A stretch of 64,000 nt of DNA from Pseudomonas sp. ICMP22404. Lineage in GTDB: Bacteria > Pseudomonadota > Gammaproteobacteria > Pseudomonadales > Pseudomonadaceae. Position numbers and translations under genes: made by a program. How positions within the stretch are numbered: position 1 is the stretch's first letter; each line of letters starts with the position of its first letter. Below the pieces are notes generated by a model, which had not been told where the DNA came from, did not search any database, and saw only the letters and a program-made list of their open reading frames with translations. Below are positions 21,581 through 30,885 of the stretch, in pieces. The stretch lies in assembly GCF_006227205.1 (NCBI RefSeq), contig NZ_VCNG01000007.1, positions 124,001 through 188,000 of the forward strand. Reading direction: 5' to 3'.

Positions 21581-21988
21581 TCAGTGGCCCGGAAACTCAG
21601 GCAGGTAACACGCAGGCGAACTCATTTGCGCCCGTTTTTCCACCTCATCCTCCAACCATTCGGCCAGCACCACGGCATTGTTTTCGAGGGGCGATCGGGC
21701 TGCGTAGACCAGGGTGAGGGTGCCATTGCAGGCGATGTCGACCAGCTTCCACCAATGCTGCGGTTGCGCGCCCAGTTCCTGGCGATAAGCCGTTTTGAAC
21801 TGATCGAAGGAGATCTCACCGCCCTTGAATGCCTTGCGCAGCTCAGGGGATGGAGCGACGTCCTGGAGCCATGCGTCGATGCTCAACGCGTCCTTGCGGC
21901 AGTTGCGCGGCCACAGGCGGTCGACCAGCACGCGCTGGCCATCGTCGAGGGCGGGCGCTTCGTAGGCGCGTTTGCATTGGATCATCAC
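21581..21988 (-). CDS. DUF488 family protein (YeaO-like)
   Basis: A 135-residue soluble protein of the DUF488 family. Diagnostic are IQCKRAYEAPALDDGQRVLV followed by DRLWPRNCRKD, then WLQDVAPSPELRKAF, and LTLVYAARSPLENNAVVL near the C-terminus. The biochemical role of the family is not established. It is a single gene between the antiporter's upstream region and a REP cluster. Confidence 0.88.
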   Translation of the reverse strand: MMIQCKRAYEAPALDDGQRVLVDRLWPRNCRKDALSIDAWLQDVAPSPELRKAFKGGEISFDQFKTAYRQELGAQPQHWWKLVDIACNGTLTLVYAARSPLENNAVVLAEWLEDEVEKRAQMSSPACYLPEFPGH

Positions 21989-22111
21989 GAGCGGCCTGTC
22001 GCGGGGATTGGGTCAGCATAGGCCTTGGCGGCTGGGTTATCACGGGAGAAAGGCGATACCAGATGAGATGCCGACGGAGCGGACGCAAAGATGCCCGAGC
22101 AAACACGGAAC

Positions 22112-22275
22112 CTGTGGGAGCCGAGCTTGCTCGCGATGGCGGCGGTCCGTCCGACATTGATGCAAGCTGACCCAACGCCATCGCGAGCAGGCTCGCTCCC
22201 ACAATGGTTCTGTGTAGGCGAGAGATTTGTGTTCACCACGAATCCCTGTGGGAGCGAGCCTGCTCGCGATGGCGG
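22112..22275. repeat. REP cluster (three units)
   Basis: Units at 22112-22142 (+), 22178-22204 (-) and 22244-22275 (+), all close to GTGGGAGCGAGCCTGCTCGC plus GATGGCGG. They occupy the gap between the DUF488 gene's start and the 3' end of the large regulator. No gene is seen here. Confidence 0.88.
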
Positions 22276-22323
22276 TATGTCAGCCGACGATGGTGTGTCG
22301 GCTGCCACGGACCACGCATTGCG

Positions 22324-25300
22324 TCACTGAGCGTCCAGCAACTGCCGCAATCGCGGCATCGTTGCCGCGAATCCCATCTGCTGCGCCTCGCGTTGGAGCC
22401 CTTTCAACGGCTCCTCCTTCGTTTGATCGCCCCGCAACCACTGGCCTGCCACGTCGATCAGCCGCACATGATGATTGACCCACGCGCATGAAGCGGACTC
22501 GGGCAGTACTGCCATCTGCTGTCCATGCCGGATTGCCTGTTCGATGTTCCCCGCCAGCAGACAGGTTTCAGCGGCAGCTACGCGAAAGCGCAGGGTATTG
22601 TGGGCGAGGCACGCTTGGGTGAGTTGAGTTTCGCCCTTCAATAGCGCCTGTTCGCTGAGCTGCGGATCGTCGACCATCATCGCCAGGCTGCCGTAGATCC
22701 AGGGTCCGATGTAGCGGTGCAGGTCGAAGCGTTCAACCAGGCTTGCTGCGTCCATGATCAACGTCTGCGCCAGCTCGCGTTCACCCTGGTGCAAGGCCAC
22801 CCGTGCCAGCCCTTCCAGCAGGATCGCTTCGAAACGGCTGGCGCCCAGGTTGCGCGCCAGTTCAAGGGCACAGGTCAGTTGCTGCTCTGCCGACGCCTGC
22901 TGAGCACTTGCCGCCAGCACCCAGGAGGCGGTCAGGCGCGAGAACACTTCCGCCCGATGGTTGCCGATCCTGCGGCTGCATTCGATGGCCTCCGTGGCGT
23001 CGCGCAACGCCAGGTGCGGCTGGCCCAGGTAGAACTGCGCCGAGCCGCGGGCGCTGCGATTGCCCGCTTCCACGTCCACCAACCCATGGCGCTCGCACAG
23101 GCGCACGCATTGGTCGAAGACTTCGTAGGCGGTCTGCATGTGCCCTTGGGCGTAGTAGGAGTCGCCGATCCCGCTCAGGGCCTTGGCCTCGGTTTCCAGA
23201 TCCCCGCCGATCCTCGCAAAGGAGAGCGCCTCTTCGTGCAAGCGGCGACACTCGACATAGTCACCGCGCGGAAAGTAGATATTGCCGTGCAACTGATGCA
23301 GCCGGGCCAGTGCCGTGTGGGCGCGCAGGGCCTGGGCAACGGGCAGCATGTCTTCGATCAGGCGTTCTTCTTCGTCCAGGCACTCGAGGGTATTGAGGAC
23401 TGCCGCCAGGCCCAGCGCCGACTCGATCCGGTCCTGCGGCTGTTCCGCTAATGCCAGCGCCCGCTGGAAATGCTCCCGCGCTTGCGCCGTCTGGCCAAGG
23501 CCTGAACAGGCTTGGCCGCACAAGAACGCAAGGGAAAAACTGCCGTGGGTGCGCTCGCCGAACACCGCACATTGATGTGCCAGCGCGAGCACGCTGTCGT
23601 ACTGGCAGGCGAGGCGCTTTTCGTCCATGGCCGCCAGCAGCGCATCGAACGCTGCCGGGTCTTTGGCTCGCAGCAGATGCTGGGCATGGAGCACCCGGTC
23701 GCGCTCGCGGTATAGCTTCGCTACCGTCCGATGCAACTGTTCACGCAGCACGTCGGGGATCGCGTCGTAAAGGCAATGCATGACCAGGTCATGGACGAAC
23801 AGGTAGTTTCCCGGCTCGACTTCGCGCAGCAGCCCTTGGCGCATGTCCGCCGTCGGCAGATAGTCAGGTTGTCCAAGTGCCTCGCGCCAGAGCGTCAGTT
23901 CGAAACGATTGCCCAGTACCGCAGCGTAGTGCAGGGCGCGACGCTGGTGCGAGGCCAGCTTGTCGAAACGGGTCTGGATCAGGTGTCGCAGGCTGTCGGG
24001 GAAAGTACCTTCCTGGCTCGCCAGCAACTGCGTCAGGTACAACGGGTTGCCTTGGGCGCGGATGACGCAATCGGCGCGGTAATGCGGGTCGACATCAATG
24101 AACTGAGCGGCCAGGGCGGAGGCCTCCCGTGCGCGGATCGGCGCGATGTCGAGCACGCTCATGGGCGTGTTCGCGTGCGCTCGGATTGCGTTTTCCAGCG
24201 GGTCGCCTTCGGGGCGGGACGTCAGCAGCCAGACGATGGGCGCGTCGTCCGTGGCATCGAGCAGTTTGCCCAGCAGCGTAAACAATGGAGCGTCGCCCCA
24301 GTGCAGGTCCTCCAGGCCAATCAGCAAGGGCTGTTGCACCGCTATTCGCCGCAACACCTCGAGCAAGGCGAGCAGCAGCCCCTGTGTGCGAGCCGGGCTG
24401 CTCATCGCTGCATACAACGCGGGCGGCTCGGCGGATGAAACAGCCGTCAGGACCTGGAGGAACATCCAATGTTCGGGCGCCACTTTCAGGCGGGATAACC
24501 CGGCCTCCAGCTGCGAAGCATTGATCGACGTAGCGCCAGCGACACCCAGCAAGCTGCCCACCAACTGCCCCAACGGCCAGAGGCTGTTGTCCATGCCGAA
24601 GTCCAGCACATCGGCACGATGACAAGCGAAACCGCTTTGCCGGGCGATGTCGAAATACTCGCTGACCAGCCGTGTCTTGCCGATGCCCGCCATGCCGCGC
24701 ACATAGACCACATGGCCGTCCTGGCACTCGTGGGTGGCCTCGATCACGCCCTTGAATTGCAGCAACTCAATGGCCCGTCCCACCAACGGTCGGGGCGCGT
24801 TTTCGTCGAGGCTGCGCAGGCGCCGACACTTTCGATAGGCGGCAAAGGCCTCGTCGGTGGAGGAAAACTCGAAGCGCGAAGCGAGTTGTTCCAGCAAGTT
24901 CTGCGCGACATACACCGGTGCGTGACCGTGTCGATCCGACAACGGCTGTTGCGCCAGCAGGATTGCATCGCCCTCCGGCATTGTCGTTTCGCTGCCCAGG
25001 CGCACCAGCCGCAGCAACAAGGCGTGCCCCGGCTTTACGAATTGCTCCCGGCTCAGCGCCAGTGCGCACAGCAGGCCACGTTCGCTGTCGCTGCGATAGG
25101 CTTGAGGTGAGCCGAACCGCGCGATGACGACATCCTGGGCGATGACGGGGGCTGCGCCGCCGAACTGCCGGACCAGGCGTTCGATGTCGTCCGCCAATAC
25201 CTCGGGCACCCCCTCGATGGCAAAAGACAGTTCCAGCACGTAGCGGATGACCGCGTCGTCGGCTTGTTTCAGCGTCTGTTGTGCCAGGGCCTTCTCATGC

Positions 25301-25620
25301 AACTCGGTGACCGATTGCTCGATCTCCACCAGCATCGTCGACACAGCAGCGCCCAACAACGCACTCACGTCGACATCGAAGGCCGTCGCCAGGTGACGGG
25401 CCGTGCGGTAGAGCACCGGTTTGCCGGTTTCGGCGCGTTTGATGGAGGCGATGGATACGCACAGGTGCCGGTTCAGGCAGGCTTCGGCCAGGGTCTCCTG
25501 GCTCAGGCCATGTTGTTTGCGCAGCCCTTTCAACAGCCCGGCGTCCAGCAGTACACGGCCATCGGACACCGAAGCTTCGCGCTTGGTTGGAGCAGGGAGC
25601 ACGCGGTGTCTGGAGTCCAT
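22324..25620 (-). CDS. XRE-HTH / STAND-type ATPase / TPR transcriptional regulator
   Basis: A 1098-residue multidomain protein. Residues about 25-90 form an XRE-type HTH (LLKGLRKQHGLSQETLAEAC, ASIKRAETGKPV). Residues about 95-250 look like a degenerate nucleotide-cyclase domain (VVIARFGSPQAYRSDSERGL; MPEGDAILLAQQ). An NTPase domain follows, with Walker A GMAGIGKT at 309-316 and a Walker B-like LLIGLEDLHWGD. From about 650 on are TPR-like helical repeats (YVECRRLHEEALSFARIGGD; GDSYYAQGHMQTAYEVF). The design parallels MalT/AfsR-type signal-transduction ATPases, which oligomerise on sensing a ligand. It is divergent from the MACPF-like gene (205-base gap), so it probably regulates that locus; this is inference. 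Confidence 0.87.
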   Translation of the reverse strand: MDSRHRVLPAPTKREASVSDGRVLLDAGLLKGLRKQHGLSQETLAEACLNRHLCVSIASIKRAETGKPVLYRTARHLATAFDVDVSALLGAAVSTMLVEIEQSVTELHEKALAQQTLKQADDAVIRYVLELSFAIEGVPEVLADDIERLVRQFGGAAPVIAQDVVIARFGSPQAYRSDSERGLLCALALSREQFVKPGHALLLRLVRLGSETTMPEGDAILLAQQPLSDRHGHAPVYVAQNLLEQLASRFEFSSTDEAFAAYRKCRRLRSLDENAPRPLVGRAIELLQFKGVIEATHECQDGHVVYVRGMAGIGKTRLVSEYFDIARQSGFACHRADVLDFGMDNSLWPLGQLVGSLLGVAGATSINASQLEAGLSRLKVAPEHWMFLQVLTAVSSAEPPALYAAMSSPARTQGLLLALLEVLRRIAVQQPLLIGLEDLHWGDAPLFTLLGKLLDATDDAPIVWLLTSRPEGDPLENAIRAHANTPMSVLDIAPIRAREASALAAQFIDVDPHYRADCVIRAQGNPLYLTQLLASQEGTFPDSLRHLIQTRFDKLASHQRRALHYAAVLGNRFELTLWREALGQPDYLPTADMRQGLLREVEPGNYLFVHDLVMHCLYDAIPDVLREQLHRTVAKLYRERDRVLHAQHLLRAKDPAAFDALLAAMDEKRLACQYDSVLALAHQCAVFGERTHGSFSLAFLCGQACSGLGQTAQAREHFQRALALAEQPQDRIESALGLAAVLNTLECLDEEERLIEDMLPVAQALRAHTALARLHQLHGNIYFPRGDYVECRRLHEEALSFARIGGDLETEAKALSGIGDSYYAQGHMQTAYEVFDQCVRLCERHGLVDVEAGNRSARGSAQFYLGQPHLALRDATEAIECSRRIGNHRAEVFSRLTASWVLAASAQQASAEQQLTCALELARNLGASRFEAILLEGLARVALHQGERELAQTLIMDAASLVERFDLHRYIGPWIYGSLAMMVDDPQLSEQALLKGETQLTQACLAHNTLRFRVAAAETCLLAGNIEQAIRHGQQMAVLPESASCAWVNHHVRLIDVAGQWLRGDQTKEEPLKGLQREAQQMGFAATMPRLRQLLDAQ

Positions 25621-25824
25621 GTTGATCGCCAGGGGAAGTCAACGGCAGACGCCCGAGTCTACTCCTCTCCATCCGCGACGTTAATGAAAAGATGGCATTT
25701 TGCCTGATACCAAACTGATACCGGACTGACACCGCTCTGGACTGTCGGCTCGGCAGCGGCCTCCTGATACTGAATCCCGTCAATTGGCATCAGTTGATAC
25801 AACGTGAGCGATGGGAGAAAGGCG

Positions 25825-27747
25825 ATGAACGAAGGACTCCAAGGCAGCGCAAATGATCCGCGTGATATCGGCGGCTCGCAGTTACTGGGACGCGGCCTGA
25901 ATCGGCTCGACTGGGCCGGCGATAGGAAGGAATGTCAAAAGGTCGGTGATACCGAGTCGGGTAAACGGACCGTGCCCTACAAAGACACGTCCTACAACGT
26001 GGGCAAGCACGTCACCATGAGCACAGCGGTCTCCCAGGACAACTCCACGGTCGAGACATTTTCTTCCCGCGACGATTATGAAAGCCATACCCAATCGAGC
26101 GTCGAGGCGGCTGGTAAGTACGGTGCCTTTTCCGCGGGTTTCAAAGTCACGTTCGGCAGCGAGATCAAAACCTTCGAGGAGCGTGAGGCTGCGCTCTACA
26201 GCCACACGGCACGGCTGTGGAAACTGACGCTTGCGGTCGACCCCGCCAACGCCACCGACGTCTTCAAGGAACGAGTCAAGGCACTGCCGTCGGCTTTCGA
26301 CGAGGACAATCCGCAGCCGTTCTTCGACTTCTTCCTCGCTTTCGGCGTCGATATCGTCAGTGAGGTCACCGTCGGCGGCTCGCTGAACTACGCGATGACC
26401 GCGCTCAAGAGCTATCTCAGCCAGACCAACACCCTCGATGCGATGGTCAAGGCCGAGTACGGCGCTTTCGTCAGCGGCAGCGCCTCGACCTCGATTTCGG
26501 AAACGGTCAAGAAACACCTGGCCCATCGCAAGGCCAACCTGACCACCCGGGGGGGCACCCATTCGATCAACTTCAACTCGATGGAGCCCAATAACTGCAA
26601 CGCGGATTTCAGCAAATGGCGCGAGTCGCTGGCCAACGATCCCGCGATTGTGGAATTGAACCTCTCGCCGGTCTATTACTTCATCAACACTGGCGCAACC
26701 CGCACGGCAGTGGAGCAGGCCTACCGGTGGTACACCAGCTACAAGGCGGAAATCAAAGCGGATTGGCAGGAGTCGACGATTGTTCTCGGCCGCTCCAATC
26801 GGCTCAAGGCATCTGTCGCGGCGACAGCCGGCCCAGCCCTGCGGCTTGTGTTCGTCGACAACAAGAGCAAGGAAACCAGCGAAACCTTTCACACCCCACC
26901 GGCAGCGGATGCCTCCAGCGAAGACTTTGAACAGTTCTGGGATGCGCTGGCCTCGCTGGTGAAACAAAAAAGCGGGCACAAGCTATTGATGGCCACTGAG
27001 CGCTGGCCTCGCGACAAGCGTTACTACCCCGGTCGTCGCATGCGTGAGGTGCTGCTGCTCAACGGCGCCAGTGAAAAGGCGCTCCAGCGTTGGGAGGCCC
27101 TGACCAGGTACATGGTGCCAAACCCATTGGCCGGCCTCACTTATGTGCTGGCGGGCAATGACCTGGAAACGCCGGGCGTCGATGGGCTCATCGCCGGCTT
27201 CGGCCAGGCGGGCAAAGACCTCAACCCGACGGTGAAAGTCTCGGCGCGCCTGTGTCATGACTCGTTCGGCAGGGTCAAGGTGGTGCAGACGGAAAAGACC
27301 CAGGAAGACCCGTGTACGTTGCTGTACATCGTGCGCAACAACACCGACTCCAAACCGGCCCTGGCCACCGACCCGCAGAACAAGACCCGGATCGCCATGC
27401 AAACCCCGGACAGGCACAACCTGGGGCAATACTGGTACATGCTCGAGCTGGAAAAACCCTATCCGGAAATCAACCACCCGGTGCTGCTGATCAACTACGA
27501 GACGGGGACTTGTCTGCAAGGCATGCATGACCAGAACGACTGCCGGCTCAAACCCATCGAACCGGGTCGCCAGCAAGACGATGTGATCTGGGATCGGCGT
27601 GGCGACGACGTGTTCCATCTGTTGCTGGTGCACTGCTGGAAGAACGCCATGTGCCTGACCCAGATTGAAAAACGCGCCGCTGTCCGGCCATGGCGCCTGC
27701 CCCACGGCATGGACTGGTTCCGCGAGGCGCACCGTCCGTATAGTTGA
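25825..27747 (+). CDS. MACPF-domain-like protein with possible beta-trefoil C-terminus
   Basis: A 640-residue protein that I assign to the membrane attack complex/perforin group at moderate confidence. The signature normally reads [YW]GTH[FY]-x6-GG; here F173-G-V-D-I is followed by six residues and then G184-G185, preceded by FFDFFL, so spacing is kept while TH is replaced by VD. Upstream are typical alternating polar strands (SYNVGKHVTMSTAVSQ, GKYGAFSAGFKVTFGSEIK). Residues about 500-640 contain repeated QYWYMLEL, NYETGTCLQG and WKNAMCLTQ patterns suggestive of a ricin-type beta-trefoil lectin domain (inference). No signal peptide is evident. The start at 25825 is supported by GGGAGAAAGG. 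It is followed 69 bases later by an unknown gene on the same strand. Confidence 0.72.
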   Translation: MNEGLQGSANDPRDIGGSQLLGRGLNRLDWAGDRKECQKVGDTESGKRTVPYKDTSYNVGKHVTMSTAVSQDNSTVETFSSRDDYESHTQSSVEAAGKYGAFSAGFKVTFGSEIKTFEEREAALYSHTARLWKLTLAVDPANATDVFKERVKALPSAFDEDNPQPFFDFFLAFGVDIVSEVTVGGSLNYAMTALKSYLSQTNTLDAMVKAEYGAFVSGSASTSISETVKKHLAHRKANLTTRGGTHSINFNSMEPNNCNADFSKWRESLANDPAIVELNLSPVYYFINTGATRTAVEQAYRWYTSYKAEIKADWQESTIVLGRSNRLKASVAATAGPALRLVFVDNKSKETSETFHTPPAADASSEDFEQFWDALASLVKQKSGHKLLMATERWPRDKRYYPGRRMREVLLLNGASEKALQRWEALTRYMVPNPLAGLTYVLAGNDLETPGVDGLIAGFGQAGKDLNPTVKVSARLCHDSFGRVKVVQTEKTQEDPCTLLYIVRNNTDSKPALATDPQNKTRIAMQTPDRHNLGQYWYMLELEKPYPEINHPVLLINYETGTCLQGMHDQNDCRLKPIEPGRQQDDVIWDRRGDDVFHLLLVHCWKNAMCLTQIEKRAAVRPWRLPHGMDWFREAHRPYS

Positions 27748-27816
27748 TAACCAACAGACAGCCCCGGCCTATCCGGCCGGGTCTCCCGTGCTTTCTTGCG
27801 TGAGTGGTCCCTGACG

Positions 27817-28668
27817 ATGCAAGTCTTCAACAGTGTTCCCTTTATCAACGAGGGCGTGGAAGCAGCGCTCGATCCGCGAACCTTTCCTTATCTGTTCAAT
27901 GACCATGGCCTGGCCCAGCCCAGCGCCTACGTGCGCGGCAAGCTGATCTCCCTGACACCTGAAAACCCCGACCTGCTGCTGGGCGCCCGCTATTCCGGCA
28001 TCACCTGGTGGGACCGTGAAGTGCCGACGAGCTGCGGTTCCTATCGGATCAAGCAATTCGATTTCCGCGTCAAGGAAGTACGCTACGAGCCCATCTGGGC
28101 CACGAAGGAAACGGCACAAGCCTTCGGCATGACCCTGCTTGCCAATGGCGAATGCCTGCGCTTCGAGTACGACCAGTTGATCCTGGGCCAATACACCTAT
28201 GGCAAATGGGCGGGCCATCAATCCCCGTATCTGGGGCCGGAGCGCACGCGTGAACTGCTGACCTACAACCCCACCGACCTCGAATACCACAACTTTCCCC
28301 ATGCCTTCTTCTCTCGCTACGGACGTCTGCCACTGGTCATCAGCGTCGCCCGCTGGCGTCCTGCGGCACGGGAGATCTACCTGGCCGACCTGTGGCTGCG
28401 CCCCGGCGACGCGTTGGTCCTGCCGCCCAAGCACTACCCCGACATCCCACCCAGCGACGCCGGTGGCCTGGAGAACTGGCCGGTGGTGGTGGACATGCAT
28501 GGCAATAGGAACTCCGCCCTGGCTTGCTGGTTTGGGGGAGAGGACTGCCTGCTGACGGAGACGGTATTGGCGAACTCGGCCTTGATGAGGTCGCCGGCGG
28601 GGCGGCCGCATTATCACGAAGAAAAGACGGCGACGCGGCATGAGATGCCGATGGGGTATCAGGCGTAA
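27817..28668 (+). CDS. Unrecognised protein downstream of MACPF-like gene
   Basis: I recognise no family for this 283-residue protein. It has no signal peptide or membrane segment and is rich in Tyr, Trp, Pro and Arg. Features are ARYSGITWWDRE, ILGQYTYGKWAGHQSPY, YHNFPHAFFSRYGRLPL, and LPPKHYPDIPPSDAGG. The tail is basic (GRPHYHEEKTATRHEM). The ATG at 27817 is preferred over an in-frame TTG at 27796, though its ribosome site is weak. Its tight placement after the MACPF-like gene suggests a partner, chaperone or second toxin component, but nothing in the sequence decides between these. Confidence 0.7.
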   Translation: MQVFNSVPFINEGVEAALDPRTFPYLFNDHGLAQPSAYVRGKLISLTPENPDLLLGARYSGITWWDREVPTSCGSYRIKQFDFRVKEVRYEPIWATKETAQAFGMTLLANGECLRFEYDQLILGQYTYGKWAGHQSPYLGPERTRELLTYNPTDLEYHNFPHAFFSRYGRLPLVISVARWRPAAREIYLADLWLRPGDALVLPPKHYPDIPPSDAGGLENWPVVVDMHGNRNSALACWFGGEDCLLTETVLANSALMRSPAGRPHYHEEKTATRHEMPMGYQA

Positions 28669-28679
28669 AGAGGTCGAAC

Positions 28680-28956
28680 CTGTGGGATCGGGCTTGCTAG
28701 TGACCGCGAGGTTGAATTGTACCGACGCCATCGCGAGCAGGCTCGCTCCCACATGGGGGGGGGTGTAGGCGGTATTTATGTACGACGCCGGACCTGTGGG
28801 AGCGAGCCTGCTCGCGATGACGGCCTGTCAGTTACCTCGATGTTGAATGTATCGACGCTTTCGCGAGCAAGCCCGCTCCCACAGGGTCCGGCTTCGTACC
28901 TGAATACCACTAGCACCACAGCCCCCATGTGGGAGCGAGCCTGCTCGCGATGGCGG
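28680..28956. repeat. REP cluster (five units)
   Basis: Units at about 28680-28703 (+, degenerate), 28728-28757 (-), 28793-28823 (+), 28858-28885 (-) and 28927-28956 (+), in alternating orientation. They fill most of the 404-base gap before the next gene; the rest (28957-29072) contains a GGGAGGGA ribosome site and presumably the promoter. Confidence 0.88.
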
Positions 28957-29072
28957 CCTGTCAGTCATCCCGATACCGACAGTTGCCGCACAGCCAATTC
29001 CCCTCGCTGGACGTCCCGAATTCCCCTGTCTAGAGTGAAATATCCGCGCCGGATACATCGGGAGGGACTCCA

Positions 29073-30275
29073 GTGAATCAGCTTAATGACTACACCAGCC
29101 TGACGGATCCATTGAATGTAAAAATCATGGAACTGGCTCCCAAGGAAAAGCGCGATGGTAAGAAAACCAATTTGTTCTTCACCCCCGACACTGCATTCGA
29201 CTCCAAGCCACTGACCCTGACGACGGGCAGCTATCCCTTCACGCCCATCGGCAGCCTGGGCATCACCCAGGTGGATACCACCGGAAAGGAATGGAGGCAT
29301 GTCGTCAATCAAATCACCAACAGGCATGGCCTCACTTCGGATTACGGCAATCCTGACCGGGCTGATCAACTGGTCTTGCTGGACACCCTGGATGCCGTGA
29401 AGATCAAGGAGGCCGTCGCGCGGGATAAGCAATTCACCAAAGGCAGCTACTTCCACCCGGACGTCGAACAGGTATTCGGGACAACCAACCCTGTCACAAC
29501 CTATGCCGCCCAACAGGTCATCGAGCGTCGAGCCGCCCTGTGTCAGCCCGTGCCCGATCCAACGGCGCTCCTCTATTGGAACCTGCTCAGCTCGGACCCC
29601 GCCGCGCAGGCGAAGCTATATAACTGGCTGCAAACCCATGGTGGGATTTCTCACAAGTTCTCGGTCAATGACAGAAAATCAGGGAACAGAATCCAGAACC
29701 ACTTCCAGAACCTGGAGAACTCCAACGCCATCCATTTCGCCAGCGAAACCCGTGGTGAATATGCTGCCGCCAAACTGCTGATTACCGTCCTCGGCAACGA
29801 ATACCAGATGAAGATCGGCAAAGCCTCTTCAGGCCGCACCAATGGGATCGACCAGATATGGGTCAAGCGCAACCTGATCAGCGGCGTGGTGGAGGAGTAC
29901 ATCATCGTCGAGTGCAAAGGCAGCGTGGATGCGTCGCTCAACGAAGCCAAGTATGGCTGGCAAATGTCGCCCTGCTGGGTCTTCTACTGCCTTGTCGGTC
30001 TGCTGGGCACCAACGGCAATCTCGCCAGCACCTCGACCACGGATGTGTTCGCCAAGACCACCATGGTCAGGAAAATCCTCGACGCCTTGATCAACCCGGG
30101 TCCCCCCGTGGTGAAAGGCCTGGTCATCCAGCCCATGACCAAATCCGTCACGGCGCCCAATAACATCGAAATGGTCGACTTGGGGGCCTATGACCTGGTC
30201 GAGCAATATACGAATGCGGCGGCTGGGCACTCGAAGTTCCATAACGCCCAAGTGTTCACCGGCACCTTGTTCTAG
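29073..30275 (+). CDS. Probable PD-(D/E)XK nuclease-like protein
   Basis: A 400-residue protein with a GTG start backed by GGGAGGGA at 29060-29067. The C-terminal half carries an arrangement typical of restriction-endonuclease-like toxin domains: Asp260 in NGIDQIWVKR, then a hydrophobic strand YIIVECKG giving Glu280-x-Lys282, and Gln297 in YGWQMSPCWV. The N-terminal 200 residues are not recognised (KGSYFHPDVEQVFG, LLYWNLLSSDPAAQAKL). No secretion motif (VgrG, Rhs, PAAR) is present. It could be a cargo-type toxin or a DNA-processing protein. The motif is seen; nuclease activity is inferred. A DUF4256 gene starts 11 bases downstream. Confidence 0.7.
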   Translation: MNQLNDYTSLTDPLNVKIMELAPKEKRDGKKTNLFFTPDTAFDSKPLTLTTGSYPFTPIGSLGITQVDTTGKEWRHVVNQITNRHGLTSDYGNPDRADQLVLLDTLDAVKIKEAVARDKQFTKGSYFHPDVEQVFGTTNPVTTYAAQQVIERRAALCQPVPDPTALLYWNLLSSDPAAQAKLYNWLQTHGGISHKFSVNDRKSGNRIQNHFQNLENSNAIHFASETRGEYAAAKLLITVLGNEYQMKIGKASSGRTNGIDQIWVKRNLISGVVEEYIIVECKGSVDASLNEAKYGWQMSPCWVFYCLVGLLGTNGNLASTSTTDVFAKTTMVRKILDALINPGPPVVKGLVIQPMTKSVTAPNNIEMVDLGAYDLVEQYTNAAAGHSKFHNAQVFTGTLF

Positions 30276-30286
30276 GAGCCAATGCC

Positions 30287-30832
30287 ATGAAAAAACCAGA
30301 ACAGGAAAACCTCCTGCACACGCTGAAGTCCCGTTTCGAACAAAACCCTCATCGCCACCCGGACCTTCAATGGCCTGACGTCCAGGCCCGGCTCGAAAGC
30401 AACCCCGCCGCGCTGAAAACCCTCCAGGCCATGGAAACCACTGGAGGCGAGCCGGACGTGATCGGCCACGACAAGCACACCGGGCGCGTGACGTTCTGCG
30501 ATTGCGCCAAGGAAACCCCGGCCGGCCGTAGAAGCCTTTGCTACGACCGCGCGGCCCTGGAAGCGCGCAAGGAGAACAAACCTCGGGGCAGCGCGCTTGA
30601 GCTGGCGGAAGAGATAGGCATCGCCCTGTTGACGGAGGATCAGTACCGCGAGTTGCAGGCGTTGGAGGCGTTTGACTTGAAGACGTCCAGCTGGCTGGCC
30701 ACTCCCGCTGACGTTCGCTCGCTGGAGGGGGCGATATTTGGTGACCGGCGTTATGGCCGGGTGTTCGTGTACCACAACGGCGTGCAGTCGTATTACGCGG
30801 CGAGAGGGTTTCGTGGGGTGTTGTGTGTTTGA
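30287..30832 (+). CDS. DUF4256 family protein
   Basis: A 181-residue soluble protein that fits the DUF4256 family across its whole length: LHTLKSRFEQNPHRHPDLQW, METTGGEPDVIGHD, GRVTFCDCAKETPAGRRSLC, SALELAEEIGIALLTEDQYR, FDLKTSSWLATPADVR, and the end VFVYHNGVQSYYAARGFRG. Function of the family is unknown. AGGAG at 30275-30279 precedes the ATG. Its position 11 bases after the nuclease-like gene might suggest an immunity protein, but the family is widespread outside toxin loci, so this is not favoured. Confidence 0.9.
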   Translation: MKKPEQENLLHTLKSRFEQNPHRHPDLQWPDVQARLESNPAALKTLQAMETTGGEPDVIGHDKHTGRVTFCDCAKETPAGRRSLCYDRAALEARKENKPRGSALELAEEIGIALLTEDQYRELQALEAFDLKTSSWLATPADVRSLEGAIFGDRRYGRVFVYHNGVQSYYAARGFRGVLCV

Positions 30833-30885
30833 ACTGGGTCAGCGCTATCGAGCCACTGATCGGCGTTGCCCAGTTCGTGTCGATC

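Noticed and set aside
28680..28956. Regular alternating repeats that might be a CRISPR array
   Set aside because: Units are inverted REP sequences with a palindromic core, unequal spacing and alternating orientation, and no cas genes are present.
29073..30832. Nuclease-like gene plus DUF4256 as a toxin-immunity pair
   Set aside because: Adjacent and probably co-transcribed, but DUF4256 proteins are widespread without toxins, so I do not assert immunity.
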